Positions 28,702 through 37,281 of a stretch of DNA of 64,000 nt are shown one piece after another (positions within the stretch are counted from its first letter, which is position 1; the number at the start of each line of letters is the position of its first letter). The notes under the pieces are model-generated. The model saw only the letters and a list, made by a program, of their open reading frames with translations, searched no databases and was not told where the DNA came from. A program made the translations under genes and the position numbers. This DNA comes from Clostridium sp. (GTDB taxonomy: Bacteria; Bacillota; Dethiobacteria; Dethiobacterales; Dethiobacteraceae). The stretch is from positions 49,628 to 113,627 of the forward strand of contig JAGXRV010000071.1 of assembly GCA_018335695.1 (NCBI GenBank), in the 5' to 3' direction.

Positions 28702-29403
28702 TTAACTTCGTCTGTCACGCAATATCAAAAGCCGAATCAGTTGTGTGATCGCAACCGCAGCCGCAGCAAGATAAGTCAGTGCAGCAGCGTTTAATACCTG
28801 CTTTGTGGGTCCTACTTCATCACGGCTGATAAAACCGCTCCCCTCAAGTAATGCCACGGCGCGAGTGGAAGCGTTAAACTCAACAGGCAAGGTGATTATC
28901 TGAAATATTACCGCAAAGGAGAAAAAGAGAATCCCCACATCCATTAGCCAAGCTAAGCCTCCGCCGGCACCTCCAAAGAGAAAACCGATGAAAAATAAAG
29001 GAACAGCCATCCGTGAACCGATATTAGCGACAGGAAAAATGTTATTGCGAAAAGCGAGCGGCATGTAGCCTTCTCCGTGCTGGATGGCATGACCGGCTTC
29101 ATGCGCTGCAATGCCGAGTGCAGCCAAAGAACTGCTCTGATAAACACCGGGAGAAAGGCGAACCACACCGCTTCTTGGGTCATAATGGTCAGTAAGATGA
29201 CCATGTCCCTGCTCCACGGCAATATTATTAAGCCCGGCAGCATCCAGCAGCCGCCTTGCCGATTGGGCGCCGCTGATTCCGGAACGCGCGTTAACGCGGG
29301 AGTATTTTCCATAAGCTGACTGAACCCGGGTTTGTGCCCATAGTGCGAAGACAAACGCAGGCAAAATAATTATCCACGTAGCATCAGGTAAAAACATGAA
29401 CAT
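28702..29403 (-). CDS. YugP-type membrane zinc metallopeptidase (Zn_peptidase_2)
   Basis: About 233 residues. Starts MFMFLPDATWIIIL, an N-terminal membrane helix, and carries the zinc motif HEAGHAIQH near residue 113, then three more hydrophobic segments. This matches the neutral zinc metallopeptidase family of B. subtilis YugP; substrates are unknown. ATG 29403 has GGAGGAGAGG upstream; the frame to 29454 is not needed. It overlaps DUF116 by 20 bases and is coupled to rsmB, so it lies inside the translation operon between fmt and rsmB, an arrangement I associate with clostridial lineages rather than Bacillus. Confidence 0.88.
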   Translation of the reverse strand: MFMFLPDATWIIILPAFVFALWAQTRVQSAYGKYSRVNARSGISGAQSARRLLDAAGLNNIAVEQGHGHLTDHYDPRSGVVRLSPGVYQSSSLAALGIAAHEAGHAIQHGEGYMPLAFRNNIFPVANIGSRMAVPLFFIGFLFGGAGGGLAWLMDVGILFFSFAVIFQIITLPVEFNASTRAVALLEGSGFISRDEVGPTKQVLNAAALTYLAAAAVAITQLIRLLILRDRRS

Positions 29404-30157
29404 TTGCCTCTCCTCCTCCGATAAAAAATTTAATTGCTTTCTCCACCGCTTCAAGGCTTACACCGGTATTATGGCATGGTCCGTTAGGTCTGCTGTTGGT
29501 AATTCCAAGCACAGGCAACGGGATACAATCCAAAATGCCGCTTGTCAAATCGCGTTCACAGGCTACTGCCACAATAGCCCGCGGTCTGATTGTTTTTACA
29601 GCTTCGCGTGCCAGCGTGCCCCCTGTAGCAATCCGTAAGTGCACGCCTAGCCGTTTACACATTGCCAACAAAGCTCCTACTTGACAAGCTCCGCAATTGG
29701 TACAGTTATCCAGCTTGCTGGTAATTCGATGCGCACAATCTCTCTCTTGCAAGCAGTGGGGCAGCAGCACCAACAATTGCTGCGGCTGAAGTTTGCCTTT
29801 TTTTGCCCGCACTAAATGGTTGTTCACTTCCACAAAAGAATGCTGGATTTTATCTTGGGCAATTTTGAGCATTTTCCCGACCCAAAGCACCACCGGATAA
29901 AGCAGGGAAACCGTAAAATTAATCGGTTTATTTAAAAAAACTATATTTTTATCTGAGATAATGGAGAAAACAATCCCCACAAATCCCAGGCAGATCACTG
30001 CCAGACAAAGCAATACCACTGTCACCGCAATTACCAGCAAATAGCGGAAAAGACCAACATCACGCTGAAAAAAGGTGAGCCAAGCATAGGCAAGCGCTCC
30101 TGTAAAAAGTAACATCGTTACCGCAAGTAACCCAAGATACAGTCTTTTTTTAATCAT
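29384..30157 (-). CDS. DUF116 family membrane protein
   Basis: About 257 residues: two N-terminal membrane helices (about 5-28 and 36-68), then a soluble domain with conserved cysteines: PHCLQERDCAHRIT, then the C-x2-C-x2-C run CTNCGACQVG, a later Cys (ALLAMCKRLG), VACERDLTSGI and GPCHNTGV. The Cys pattern would suit a metal or iron-sulfur centre; that is inference. DUF116 has no established function that I know. ATG 30157 follows AGGTGGTG six bases upstream. It sits 38 bases after fmt in a run of translation genes, which hints at, but does not prove, a link to formyl-Met processing or membrane protein quality. Confidence 0.85.
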   Translation of the reverse strand: MIKKRLYLGLLAVTMLLFTGALAYAWLTFFQRDVGLFRYLLVIAVTVVLLCLAVICLGFVGIVFSIISDKNIVFLNKPINFTVSLLYPVVLWVGKMLKIAQDKIQHSFVEVNNHLVRAKKGKLQPQQLLVLLPHCLQERDCAHRITSKLDNCTNCGACQVGALLAMCKRLGVHLRIATGGTLAREAVKTIRPRAIVAVACERDLTSGILDCIPLPVLGITNSRPNGPCHNTGVSLEAVEKAIKFFIGGGEANVHVFT

Positions 30158-30195
30158 TGGCTTCACCACCTATTTCAATTGTACTATACGGCAGC

Positions 30196-31131
30196 TTATT
30201 TTCCAAGTATCGCCCCTGGGGAGAGCAAGTTGCCCCTTAGAAAATCGGCAGCATCCATTATTTTTTTGCCTGGAAGCTGGAGCAGTGAAATGCAGTACAC
30301 ACCGTCACCGGTGCCGATAAAAATCCCTTCTCTGCCGGCCGACAACACTTGACCGCAATTTGCTCCGGTTAAATTAACAGGATGTCCGGCCCAAATTTTA
30401 AGCCGCTCTCCCTTAAACCATGTATACATGCCAGGCCAGGGATTCATGCCTCGAACTTGATTATGAATCAAACGCGTATCAGCGCACCAATCAAGTATTT
30501 CTTCCTCCTTTGTTAACGGCGGGGCCAAAGTAGCAAGCTTATCATCTTGCACCGTATTTTTTGCCGTGCCTGCCAAAATAGCCGTCACAGCCTCAACTAT
30601 CAACTTTGCACCCAAAACTGTTAATTTGTCATGCAAATCACCTGTGGTCTCATGATAGCCGATGGGGACTGAACTCTGTAAAATTATATCACCTGTATCC
30701 ATCCCCTCGTCCATCTGCATAATAGTAATCCCGCTTTCGCAATCACCTGCCAACACCGCCCGGTGGATCGGCGCAGCACCGCGCCAGCGCGGCAATAGCG
30801 AAGCATGAACATTCAGCGCAGAAACCCTCGGTACTGCAAGAATCTGCGGAGAAAGAATTCTCCCGTAGGCAGCCGTTACCAGAAAATCAGGCGCCATGCT
30901 TTGCAGCCACGACACAAATTCCGCGTTTCTGATTTTTGTTGGTTGAAGCAAGTCAATCCCCAGCGCTTGCGCTCTAAGCTTAACAGGCGGCGGCAACATT
31001 TTCTTCCCCCGACCGCTTGGACGATCCGGCTGCGTAACCACAGCAGCAACCGTAAAAGCATCATGCAGTGAATCCAATGTTTTAAGCGCAAACTCCGGCG
31101 TACCGAAAAATACTATCCTTGTCTCCTTCAT
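30196..31131 (-). CDS. fmt: Methionyl-tRNA formyltransferase
   Basis: Formylates initiator Met-tRNA using 10-formyl-tetrahydrofolate. ATG 31131 begins MKETRIVFFGTPEFA; it overlaps the def stop (ATGA). The signature LNVHASLLPRWRGAAPIHRA with catalytic Asn/His and Asp in MDEGMDTGDI are present, followed by the C-terminal OB-like domain. About 311 residues. Paired with def as usual; the two enzymes add and later remove the formyl group. Confidence 0.96.
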   Translation of the reverse strand: MKETRIVFFGTPEFALKTLDSLHDAFTVAAVVTQPDRPSGRGKKMLPPPVKLRAQALGIDLLQPTKIRNAEFVSWLQSMAPDFLVTAAYGRILSPQILAVPRVSALNVHASLLPRWRGAAPIHRAVLAGDCESGITIMQMDEGMDTGDIILQSSVPIGYHETTGDLHDKLTVLGAKLIVEAVTAILAGTAKNTVQDDKLATLAPPLTKEEEILDWCADTRLIHNQVRGMNPWPGMYTWFKGERLKIWAGHPVNLTGANCGQVLSAGREGIFIGTGDGVYCISLLQLPGKKIMDAADFLRGNLLSPGAILGK

Positions 31132-31616
31132 GCTTCCTCTTGACCCGCTTTTCTGTCTTCGTCGCCGATAAAACAAGTAACTCTATCCACAAATAAAATC
31201 CCGTCCAGATGGTCAATTTCATGCTGAAAGGCGCGCGCCAGTAATCCCGAAGCACAAATTTGCAAAGTGTTACCATCCGGGTCAGTAGCCTGAACAGTCA
31301 CAGTTTCATCCCTTTCCACTTCGCCTGCGACTCCGGGGAAACTTAAGCAGCCTTCCGCTGCCTTTTCCCTGCCTTTTCTTTCAATAATCAGCGGGTTTAT
31401 CAGCTTTAATAATCCGTTTTCATCCTGTACGTCAATAACAATTAAGCGCTTAGCGATTCCTACCTGGGGAGCAGCCAAACCCACCCCATCAGCGGCGTAC
31501 ATCGTCTCCGCCAACTCATCCAATAGTTTCCTAATTTGCGGCGTAATTTTCTTGACTTCTAAGGCTACCTCCCGCAATGCAGGATCCTCTTTTGTTCTGA
31601 TTACTCTGATTGCCAT
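31128..31616 (-). CDS. def: Peptide deformylase
   Basis: Removes the formyl group from new polypeptides. The three metal-site motifs are GVGLAAPQVG, EGCLSFPG and the metal-binding HEIDHLDG. About 162 residues starting MAIRVIRTKEDPALRE at ATG 31616; the longer frame to 31679 is inside priA and is not conserved. It overlaps fmt by four bases and follows priA by 37 bases, as in B. subtilis. Confidence 0.96.
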   Translation of the reverse strand: MAIRVIRTKEDPALREVALEVKKITPQIRKLLDELAETMYAADGVGLAAPQVGIAKRLIVIDVQDENGLLKLINPLIIERKGREKAAEGCLSFPGVAGEVERDETVTVQATDPDGNTLQICASGLLARAFQHEIDHLDGILFVDRVTCFIGDEDRKAGQEEA

Positions 31617-31653
31617 CTTCTTCGTCCTCTCCGGCTTAGCAATATATTTTAAA

Positions 31654-34041
31654 CTACAATAAACTCTGCGGCTCCACATCCAACACTAGGCGGACGGCAG
31701 CAGACAGCAGACTTTTACGAAAGGTCTCTGCTGCCCCACGCACCAAAAGCAGCAAAGGCTCTAAAGCATCTCCGCGGGCTACCACTTGCCACCGAAACTG
31801 GCCTCTAAGCCGTTCTAAGGGGCAAGGAGACGGACCGAGAATTTCTGTTGCGTCTAAGAGCGAGGCAAGCAAGGAAGCAGCCTCTATCACTTTGTCTTCT
31901 TCGGAGCCCGTTAATAACAAACGGATAAATACCGCATAAGGCGGATATCCCAATTCTTGCCGTGCTTTACTCTCCTGTGCATAAAAAGCCTCGAAATCAT
32001 GGGTCCTTGCCGCCTGAATTGCATAATGTTCAGGTGTGTATGTCTGTACCAGCACTTTGCCGCCGGAATTTCCCCTGCCGGCCCTGCCGGCTACCTGGGT
32101 CAGCAATTGGAATGTCCGCTCTCCCGCCCTGAAATCCGGCAAATTAATGGTGGTATCTGCTGTAATTACCCCCACCAAGGTAACATTAGGGAAATCCAGA
32201 CCTTTTGCCACCATCTGAGTACCGATTAATACGTCAACGTTGCCACTTTTGAAAGCGCCGAAAATTTTCTGATAAGCCCCTTTCTTGACGGTACTATCGG
32301 CATCCACTCTGGCTGCTCTGATTGCAGGGAAATACTTGTGCAGCTCTTCTGCCACTTTTTGCGTGCCTGTGCCAAAATGCCTGATATAGTGGCTGGCACA
32401 GGCGGGACACTGGGAGGGATAAGGTTCGCTGTATTCGCAATAGTGACAACGAAGCACTTCTTCAGTCAAATGAAACTTAAGAGAGACATTGCACATTTTA
32501 CAACGCATCACAAATCCGCATCCCCGGCAGAGAACAAACGTAGCATATCCTCTGCGATTTAATAGCAAGATAGCCTGTTTTTTTTCCTCCAGCACCTTTT
32601 CCAGCGCACTTAACAGAGCGCGGCTGAAAATACTGCGATGTCCCTCCTTTAGTTCTTGACGCATATCTACCACTTCCACCGGAGGCAACTGCCTATTTTC
32701 AACCCTTTCCGGCAGCAGGCACAAAGCATATTTCCCATTTAGTGCAGCGTTGTAAGATTCCAATGAAGGAGTTGCACTCCCTAACACTAAGGCTGCCCCA
32801 TGTCTTTTTGCGCGCCACATCGCCACATCCCTCGCGTGATAACGAGGCGCTTCATCCTGCTTGTAGCTGGCTTCATGCTCCTCATCCAAGACAATCAGCC
32901 CCAATTGTTTAAACGGAGCAAAAACTGCCAAACGGGCACCTACAACCACCAAGGCTTCCCCTGTAACAATGCGCCGCCATTCATCATACCGTTCCCCGGC
33001 AGATAAGCGGCTATGCAACACGGCAACCAGTCTGCCAAAACGAGCGACAAACCTCTCAATCATCTGCGGTGTCAGGGCAATTTCCGGCACAAGCAGAATA
33101 CTGCCCAAGCCGGCAGCCGCAACCTTAGCAATTGACTGCAGATAAACCTCCGTTTTGCCACTGCCTGTCACACCGTGCAAGAGCACAACTTCTCGCCCGG
33201 TTCCATTCCTGGCTGATTCCACCTGTCTAATGGCCTCTGCTTGGGCTGATGTCAACTCCGGCGAGCCGGTTACAAAAAATGTCTCTCCCGCCAACGGGTC
33301 ACGGCGCACAAGCTGCTCACAAACTGCTAACCAGCCCTTTTTTGCCAAAGTGTGAACGGTAGACCGGCTTACACCGGCATCAGACAGTGCTGAAAGCGTC
33401 ATCGAGCCGTGTTCCCGCAACAATTGTACTGCTAATTCCTGTTTCTTTCCCATCGGCAAACCGCCGTAGTCCGCCGACAGCAAGCGAGCGCTCTGCACCT
33501 TTTTTTGACCAATGCCGCGTGATTCTCGGCTTTTCAGCTTAATTATACCTTTCTGCTGCAGGCGGCGCAACTCATCCGCACGTGCTGTTGTCGGGAATAT
33601 TTTCTGCCAAACGGCCAGGGCTACCGGGCCGTTTTCTCGCAACCAAAGCAGTTCCGGCGTATCAGCTTCTGCATCTTCCGACAGACTTACCCATTTTGCC
33701 GCAGTAAAACGCAAGCCGGCTGGAACCATGGCTTGCAGCAGATCAGTTCTGCGGCAAAGCCATCTTGCAGCCCCCCAGGCCGATAATTCAATCAGTTCTT
33801 CTGTTAGTACCGGCATGTCATCTAATACAGCTGCAATTTCTTTATAGACAAAATCGACCTCTTCCTTGTCTTTTGCGCCGGACGTTAGAGCAATACAGTA
33901 TCCCTCCAGGCGCTGTCCGCCAAAAGGGACGATTACTCGGCTCCCTACCTGAACCTCCATACTTTGAGGAACACGATATGTGAAAGACCTCTCCAAGTTA
34001 TCACTTCTAATTCCGACGATAATCTCCGCTAATGTTTCCAC
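31654..34041 (-). CDS. priA: Primosomal replication protein N' (PriA helicase)
   Basis: 795-residue 3'-5' helicase that restarts stalled replication forks. N-terminal DNA-binding domain (about 1-110), winged helix, then helicase core with Walker A HGVTGSGKTEV, DEEH box (LDEEHEASYK) and GSATPSLE. Eight zinc cysteines follow in CRGCGFVMRCKMC and CHYCEYSEPYPSQCPAC. Motif VI is in TQVAGRAGRG. The start at 34041 follows GGAAATCAG-type weak ribosome sequence. In B. subtilis coaBC lies directly upstream; here an oppositely oriented spoIIM-like gene separates them. Confidence 0.96.
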   Translation of the reverse strand: METLAEIIVGIRSDNLERSFTYRVPQSMEVQVGSRVIVPFGGQRLEGYCIALTSGAKDKEEVDFVYKEIAAVLDDMPVLTEELIELSAWGAARWLCRRTDLLQAMVPAGLRFTAAKWVSLSEDAEADTPELLWLRENGPVALAVWQKIFPTTARADELRRLQQKGIIKLKSRESRGIGQKKVQSARLLSADYGGLPMGKKQELAVQLLREHGSMTLSALSDAGVSRSTVHTLAKKGWLAVCEQLVRRDPLAGETFFVTGSPELTSAQAEAIRQVESARNGTGREVVLLHGVTGSGKTEVYLQSIAKVAAAGLGSILLVPEIALTPQMIERFVARFGRLVAVLHSRLSAGERYDEWRRIVTGEALVVVGARLAVFAPFKQLGLIVLDEEHEASYKQDEAPRYHARDVAMWRAKRHGAALVLGSATPSLESYNAALNGKYALCLLPERVENRQLPPVEVVDMRQELKEGHRSIFSRALLSALEKVLEEKKQAILLLNRRGYATFVLCRGCGFVMRCKMCNVSLKFHLTEEVLRCHYCEYSEPYPSQCPACASHYIRHFGTGTQKVAEELHKYFPAIRAARVDADSTVKKGAYQKIFGAFKSGNVDVLIGTQMVAKGLDFPNVTLVGVITADTTINLPDFRAGERTFQLLTQVAGRAGRGNSGGKVLVQTYTPEHYAIQAARTHDFEAFYAQESKARQELGYPPYAVFIRLLLTGSEEDKVIEAASLLASLLDATEILGPSPCPLERLRGQFRWQVVARGDALEPLLLLVRGAAETFRKSLLSAAVRLVLDVEPQSLL

Positions 34042-34099
34042 TGATTTCCTCCGGTTTTGTTGTTTAAAGAAATGTATTCCACATCAACTAACGTTCCCC

Positions 34100-34129
34100 T
34101 TGTGCAATTGGAAAAACAACAAGTATAAT
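34100..34129 (+). promoter_or_regulatory. Predicted promoter of the spoIIM-like gene
   Basis: -35 TTGTGC (34100-34105), 18-base spacer, perfect -10 TATAAT (34124-34129), 21 bases before the start codon. The GGAGG ribosome site lies between them at 34136-34140. Confidence 0.6.
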
Positions 34130-34149
34130 GGTACCGGAGGGATCTGATC

Positions 34150-34761
34150 ATGTATAGACAATTCTCAAAGATTATCCTTGAAAACCGCTCTTGGCTGGCC
34201 TTGGCAACTCTGTTTTTTATGGGCGGCACGCTATTTATGTATACCGCCCTGTCCCAAGATCCGCGACTGTTGCCCTTGATGGAAGAGACAGCACTAACTA
34301 TGTTAAAGGAATTGGCTGAACAAGTCTTTAGCGGTCACCCTCTCCGGGGCGTAGCTATTCTTTTTTTAAACAATACTTTTGCTTCACTCCAAGCCATGGT
34401 GCTAGGCGTATTTTTAGGTGTTGCCCCTCTCTTTTCCGCCATGGCCAACGGCGCGATTTTGGGCACAGTCGCTTTTCAGCTGACACATGAATTTGCCCAG
34501 CCGCTGCCGCTATTACTGGCAGGCATTTTACCCCACGGAGTTTTTGAAATACCCGCTTTTTTAGTAAGTGTGGCGCTTGGACTGAAACTGGGCTACCATC
34601 TTATCTTTCCGCTTCCCGGTCACAGCCGACATGCAAGCTTAAAGGGCATCTGGAAAGAAATCGGCAATGTTCTGCCAATGATCTTCCTCCTTCTGTTTTT
34701 GGCAGCAATGATTGAAGTTTTCATTACCCCGGCAGTACTGGCATTTTTTCTCCCTAGATAG
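34150..34761 (+). CDS. SpoIIM-like membrane protein (stage II sporulation protein M family)
   Basis: 203 residues with about five membrane helices and the family core of SpoIIM/DUF95: FLNNTFASLQAMVLG, then GVAPLFSAMANGAILG and the PHGVFEIPAFLVSVALG signature near residue 135. B. subtilis SpoIIM acts with SpoIID and SpoIIP in engulfment; shorter homologues also exist outside sporulation, so the exact role is open. The gene faces against the flanking minus-strand operon and has its own promoter, splitting coaBC from priA. The stop codon is inside an 18-bp perfect palindrome. Confidence 0.8.
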   Translation: MYRQFSKIILENRSWLALATLFFMGGTLFMYTALSQDPRLLPLMEETALTMLKELAEQVFSGHPLRGVAILFLNNTFASLQAMVLGVFLGVAPLFSAMANGAILGTVAFQLTHEFAQPLPLLLAGILPHGVFEIPAFLVSVALGLKLGYHLIFPLPGHSRHASLKGIWKEIGNVLPMIFLLLFLAAMIEVFITPAVLAFFLPR

Positions 34762-34796
34762 AGATATCTGCGGCTTCCGCCGCAGATATCTCTATC
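34757..34796. terminator. 18-bp perfect inverted repeat, likely bidirectional terminator
   Basis: GATAGAGATATCTGCGGC pairs without mismatch with its complement around the loop TTCC. It overlaps the stop codon of the spoIIM-like gene and lies 50 bases beyond the end of coaBC, between convergent genes. No clear T-run follows on either side, so termination strength is uncertain, but the stem is very stable. Confidence 0.6.
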
Positions 34797-34845
34797 ATAT
34801 ATAACAACCTTTACCCATTCTGCTTTCGCTCGATTGAGGCTTTCC

Positions 34846-36054
34846 TCAAGAAGTTTTCTTTGCAATATTGATGATTTCCTTAATTTCATTAATGATTTCC
34901 CTTGCTACCTCAAGCTTTGACATCCTGGCAAGCTGTTTCTCTCTGCCGTCTTTAAAATAAAATTTAACCACATTAGTATCAGTATTAAAACCGGCTCCTT
35001 CCTCCGTCAAATCATTAGCCACAATTAATTCGAGATTTTTACGATAAAGCTTAGCCAACGCATTCTCCCGCAAATTATCTGTTTCAGCCGCAAAACCCAC
35101 CAAAACTTGACTCTGTTTACATTTGCCAAGCTCCGCTAAAATATCAGGAGTTCTCACTAAAGGCAGCACCATATCTCCATCTTTTTTTATTTTTGTCTCC
35201 AAAACATCAGCAGGACGGTAATCGGCCACCGCCGCCGCTTTGACAACAACATCCATTTCCGGATATAAACTAAGTACCGCAGCATACATTTCCTGCGCAG
35301 TCGTAACTTGCACTATTCTGACACCTGCCGGCGCCGGCAACGTTACCGGACCAGACACCAAAGTCACTTCTGCTCCCTGCTCCGCCGCAGCCTGTGCTAC
35401 CGCATAGCCCATCTTCCCGCTGGAATGATTTGTCAGATAGCGGACAGGGTCGACTGCTTCTCTGGTAGGACCGGCGGTAACCAGCAACCGCACCCCTCTT
35501 AGCTCCATTGTCGAAGAAAGCAAAGATTTTGCTGCGTCAAAGATAATATTTAAAGGCGCCAGACGCCCGCTCCCGCAATCTCCGCAGGCAAGCTCGCCCT
35601 CCGCCGGCGGAACAAAACGGTAACCGCGCAATAATAGTTTGCTTATATTCTCTTGAACAATAAGATTGTTAAACATTTTTGTATTCATGGCCGGAGCTAA
35701 AAGTATGGGACAACCGGCTGCAAGTATCGTGGTGGTTAACAAATCATCGGCGATTCCTGCTGCCAGTTTGCCGAGGCAGTTGGCTGTAGCAGGAGCAACA
35801 AGAATAAGGTCGGCCGCCTGAGCCAACCCCACATGGTCAACAGTGTAGTTCCTGCTGCCGGCGAACAGATCGTCGTATACCCTGTTACCGCTCACCGTCT
35901 GAAAAGTGAGAGGCGTTACAAACTGTTTGGCCGCCTCCGTCAAGATCACCCTTACACCGGCACCGTCCCTGACAAAGAGCCGGCAAAGCTCGGCCGCTTT
36001 GTAAGCGGCGATCCCGCCGGTAACACCAAGCACTACCTGCTTGCCGCAAAGCAT
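34846..36054 (-). CDS. coaBC: Bifunctional phosphopantothenoylcysteine synthetase/decarboxylase
   Basis: About 402 residues; two coenzyme A steps in one protein. The N-terminal flavin decarboxylase CoaC (about 1-185) has GVTGGIAAYKAAEL, the PAMNTKMF motif and the active Cys in ELACGDCGSGRL. The C-terminal CoaB synthetase (from about 187) has TAGPTREAVDPVR and NHSSGKMGYA. ATG 36054 has GGAGG eight bases upstream; a TTG at 36060 is too close to it. It follows rpoZ by 16 bases. Confidence 0.96.
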   Translation of the reverse strand: MLCGKQVVLGVTGGIAAYKAAELCRLFVRDGAGVRVILTEAAKQFVTPLTFQTVSGNRVYDDLFAGSRNYTVDHVGLAQAADLILVAPATANCLGKLAAGIADDLLTTTILAAGCPILLAPAMNTKMFNNLIVQENISKLLLRGYRFVPPAEGELACGDCGSGRLAPLNIIFDAAKSLLSSTMELRGVRLLVTAGPTREAVDPVRYLTNHSSGKMGYAVAQAAAEQGAEVTLVSGPVTLPAPAGVRIVQVTTAQEMYAAVLSLYPEMDVVVKAAAVADYRPADVLETKIKKDGDMVLPLVRTPDILAELGKCKQSQVLVGFAAETDNLRENALAKLYRKNLELIVANDLTEEGAGFNTDTNVVKFYFKDGREKQLARMSKLEVAREIINEIKEIINIAKKTS

Positions 36055-36070
36055 AGGCAAGCCCTCCTCA

Positions 36071-36265
36071 CTATTTTAACCGTTCGTAGCCTACTTTCCC
36101 CAAATTGATTTCTTCCAAAGCGATGGAAACATCCTTTATGGAATGGGAATCCACCATTCTGCGCGCACCTTCATTTAGCATCCGTGCCCGTTTGGCGGCA
36201 GCAATCACTAATGTATACTTACTGTCAACTTTATCAATTAGCGTACCGATGGAAGGGTAAATCAC
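36071..36265 (-). CDS. rpoZ: RNA polymerase omega subunit
   Basis: 64-residue omega subunit that assists RNA polymerase assembly. The conserved core is KYTLVIAAAKRARML; the stretch before it (YPSIGTLIDKVDS) matches the Bacillota form. GTG start overlaps the gmk stop (GTGA). Length is normal for this short version. Position between gmk and coaBC is conserved. Confidence 0.95.
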   Translation of the reverse strand: MIYPSIGTLIDKVDSKYTLVIAAAKRARMLNEGARRMVDSHSIKDVSIALEEINLGKVGYERLK

Positions 36266-36879
36266 GCTTTGACCTCCTCTGCAATAAGATTAATCAGCTC
36301 TCTGTTGCGTCCGCTACGCAGCTTTTCCGCACAGATGATGGCAAAGATTTTATCACGTGCATCTTCAACACGATCGTTCACAACAATATAATCATATTTT
36401 GGCGCCAATGCCACTTCCTGGGCTGCCGCAGCCAAACGGCGCTGCAAACTTTCCGACGATTCCGTTCCCCTATTGATTATACGTGCGCGCAGTTCCGCAG
36501 CAGACGGCGGGAGAAGAAAAACAAAAACGCCTTCAGCGCATGATTCCATTACCTGCAGGGCACCCTGAGTGTCAATTTCCAGAATTACATCGCAGCCCTC
36601 AGCCAGCATTTTTTCGACTGTACTGCGCGGCGTGCCGTAATACTGTCCATAAACGCAAGCATACTCTAAAAAATCCTGCTCCAGCAAAGCCTGCTCAAAT
36701 TCCTCATGGGTAACAAAAAAATAGCTAACCCCGTCCTGCTCACCGGTACGGGGCGCTCGTGTAGTCTTAGACACCGACAAGACCAATTCCGGGCAGCAGT
36801 CTAACAGAGCCCTGCACACCGTTCCTTTTCCTGCTCCCGAAGGACCGGAGACAACAATCAACAAACCCTGACCCGCCAC
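36262..36879 (-). CDS. gmk: Guanylate kinase
   Basis: 205 residues; phosphorylates GMP to GDP. P-loop VVSGPSGAGKGTVCRAL at the start, GMP-binding SKTTRAPRTGEQDG and YGTPRSTVE, then VILEIDTQGA and the lid with RRLAAAAQE. Overlaps rpoZ and follows remA by 15 bases in the conserved yicC-remA-gmk-rpoZ order. Confidence 0.97.
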   Translation of the reverse strand: MAGQGLLIVVSGPSGAGKGTVCRALLDCCPELVLSVSKTTRAPRTGEQDGVSYFFVTHEEFEQALLEQDFLEYACVYGQYYGTPRSTVEKMLAEGCDVILEIDTQGALQVMESCAEGVFVFLLPPSAAELRARIINRGTESSESLQRRLAAAAQEVALAPKYDYIVVNDRVEDARDKIFAIICAEKLRSGRNRELINLIAEEVKA

Positions 36880-36894
36880 TGCTCCCTTCGACCT

Positions 36895-37164
36895 CTATTC
36901 TTCTTCTTCCACAGCACTAACCTCTTTGGTATGCAGCCTATGTTTTACTGTTTCCGGTTGGACGGCTGAAAGAACCACATGACCGCTGTCAGTAACAATC
37001 ACGGCACGAGTCCGTCGACCATATGTAGCGTCAATCAGCATCCCACGATCTCTGGCTTCGGTAATGACCCGTTTAATAGGTGCCGATTCAGGACTAACTA
37101 TAGCGATAATCCGATTTGCTGAAACAATATTGCCAAACCCGATGTTAATCAGCTTAATTTGCAA
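36895..37164 (-). CDS. remA: RemA-type DNA-binding regulator (DUF370)
   Basis: 89 residues. Starts with [10 protein letters not shown], then [16 protein letters not shown] and [13 protein letters not shown], the hallmarks of RemA/YlzA. In B. subtilis RemA forms a DNA-wrapping ring that activates biofilm matrix and osmoprotection genes. The acidic C-terminus (EVSAVEEEE) is longer than in B. subtilis. First gene of the remA-gmk-rpoZ-coaBC transcript, with a promoter at 37224-37253. Confidence 0.94.
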   Translation of the reverse strand: MQIKLINIGFGNIVSANRIIAIVSPESAPIKRVITEARDRGMLIDATYGRRTRAVIVTDSGHVVLSAVQPETVKHRLHTKEVSAVEEEE

Positions 37165-37223
37165 GGCGGAAACCTCCTTTAATCGATCACAACGTCTGCG
37201 GGAAATTGGTTGACTCTGCTAAT

Positions 37224-37253
37224 AGTATAACGGAAATCATGGAAAAGATGCAA
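37224..37253 (-). promoter_or_regulatory. Predicted promoter of remA-gmk-rpoZ-coaBC
   Basis: Minus-strand -35 TTGCAT (37248-37253), 18-base spacer and -10 TATACT (37224-37229), in the gap between yicC and remA. The 60-base leader ends in AAAGGAGG before remA. Confidence 0.65.
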
Positions 37254-37281
37254 GAGTTAATTTTCTTTGCCAAAAGCTCTG

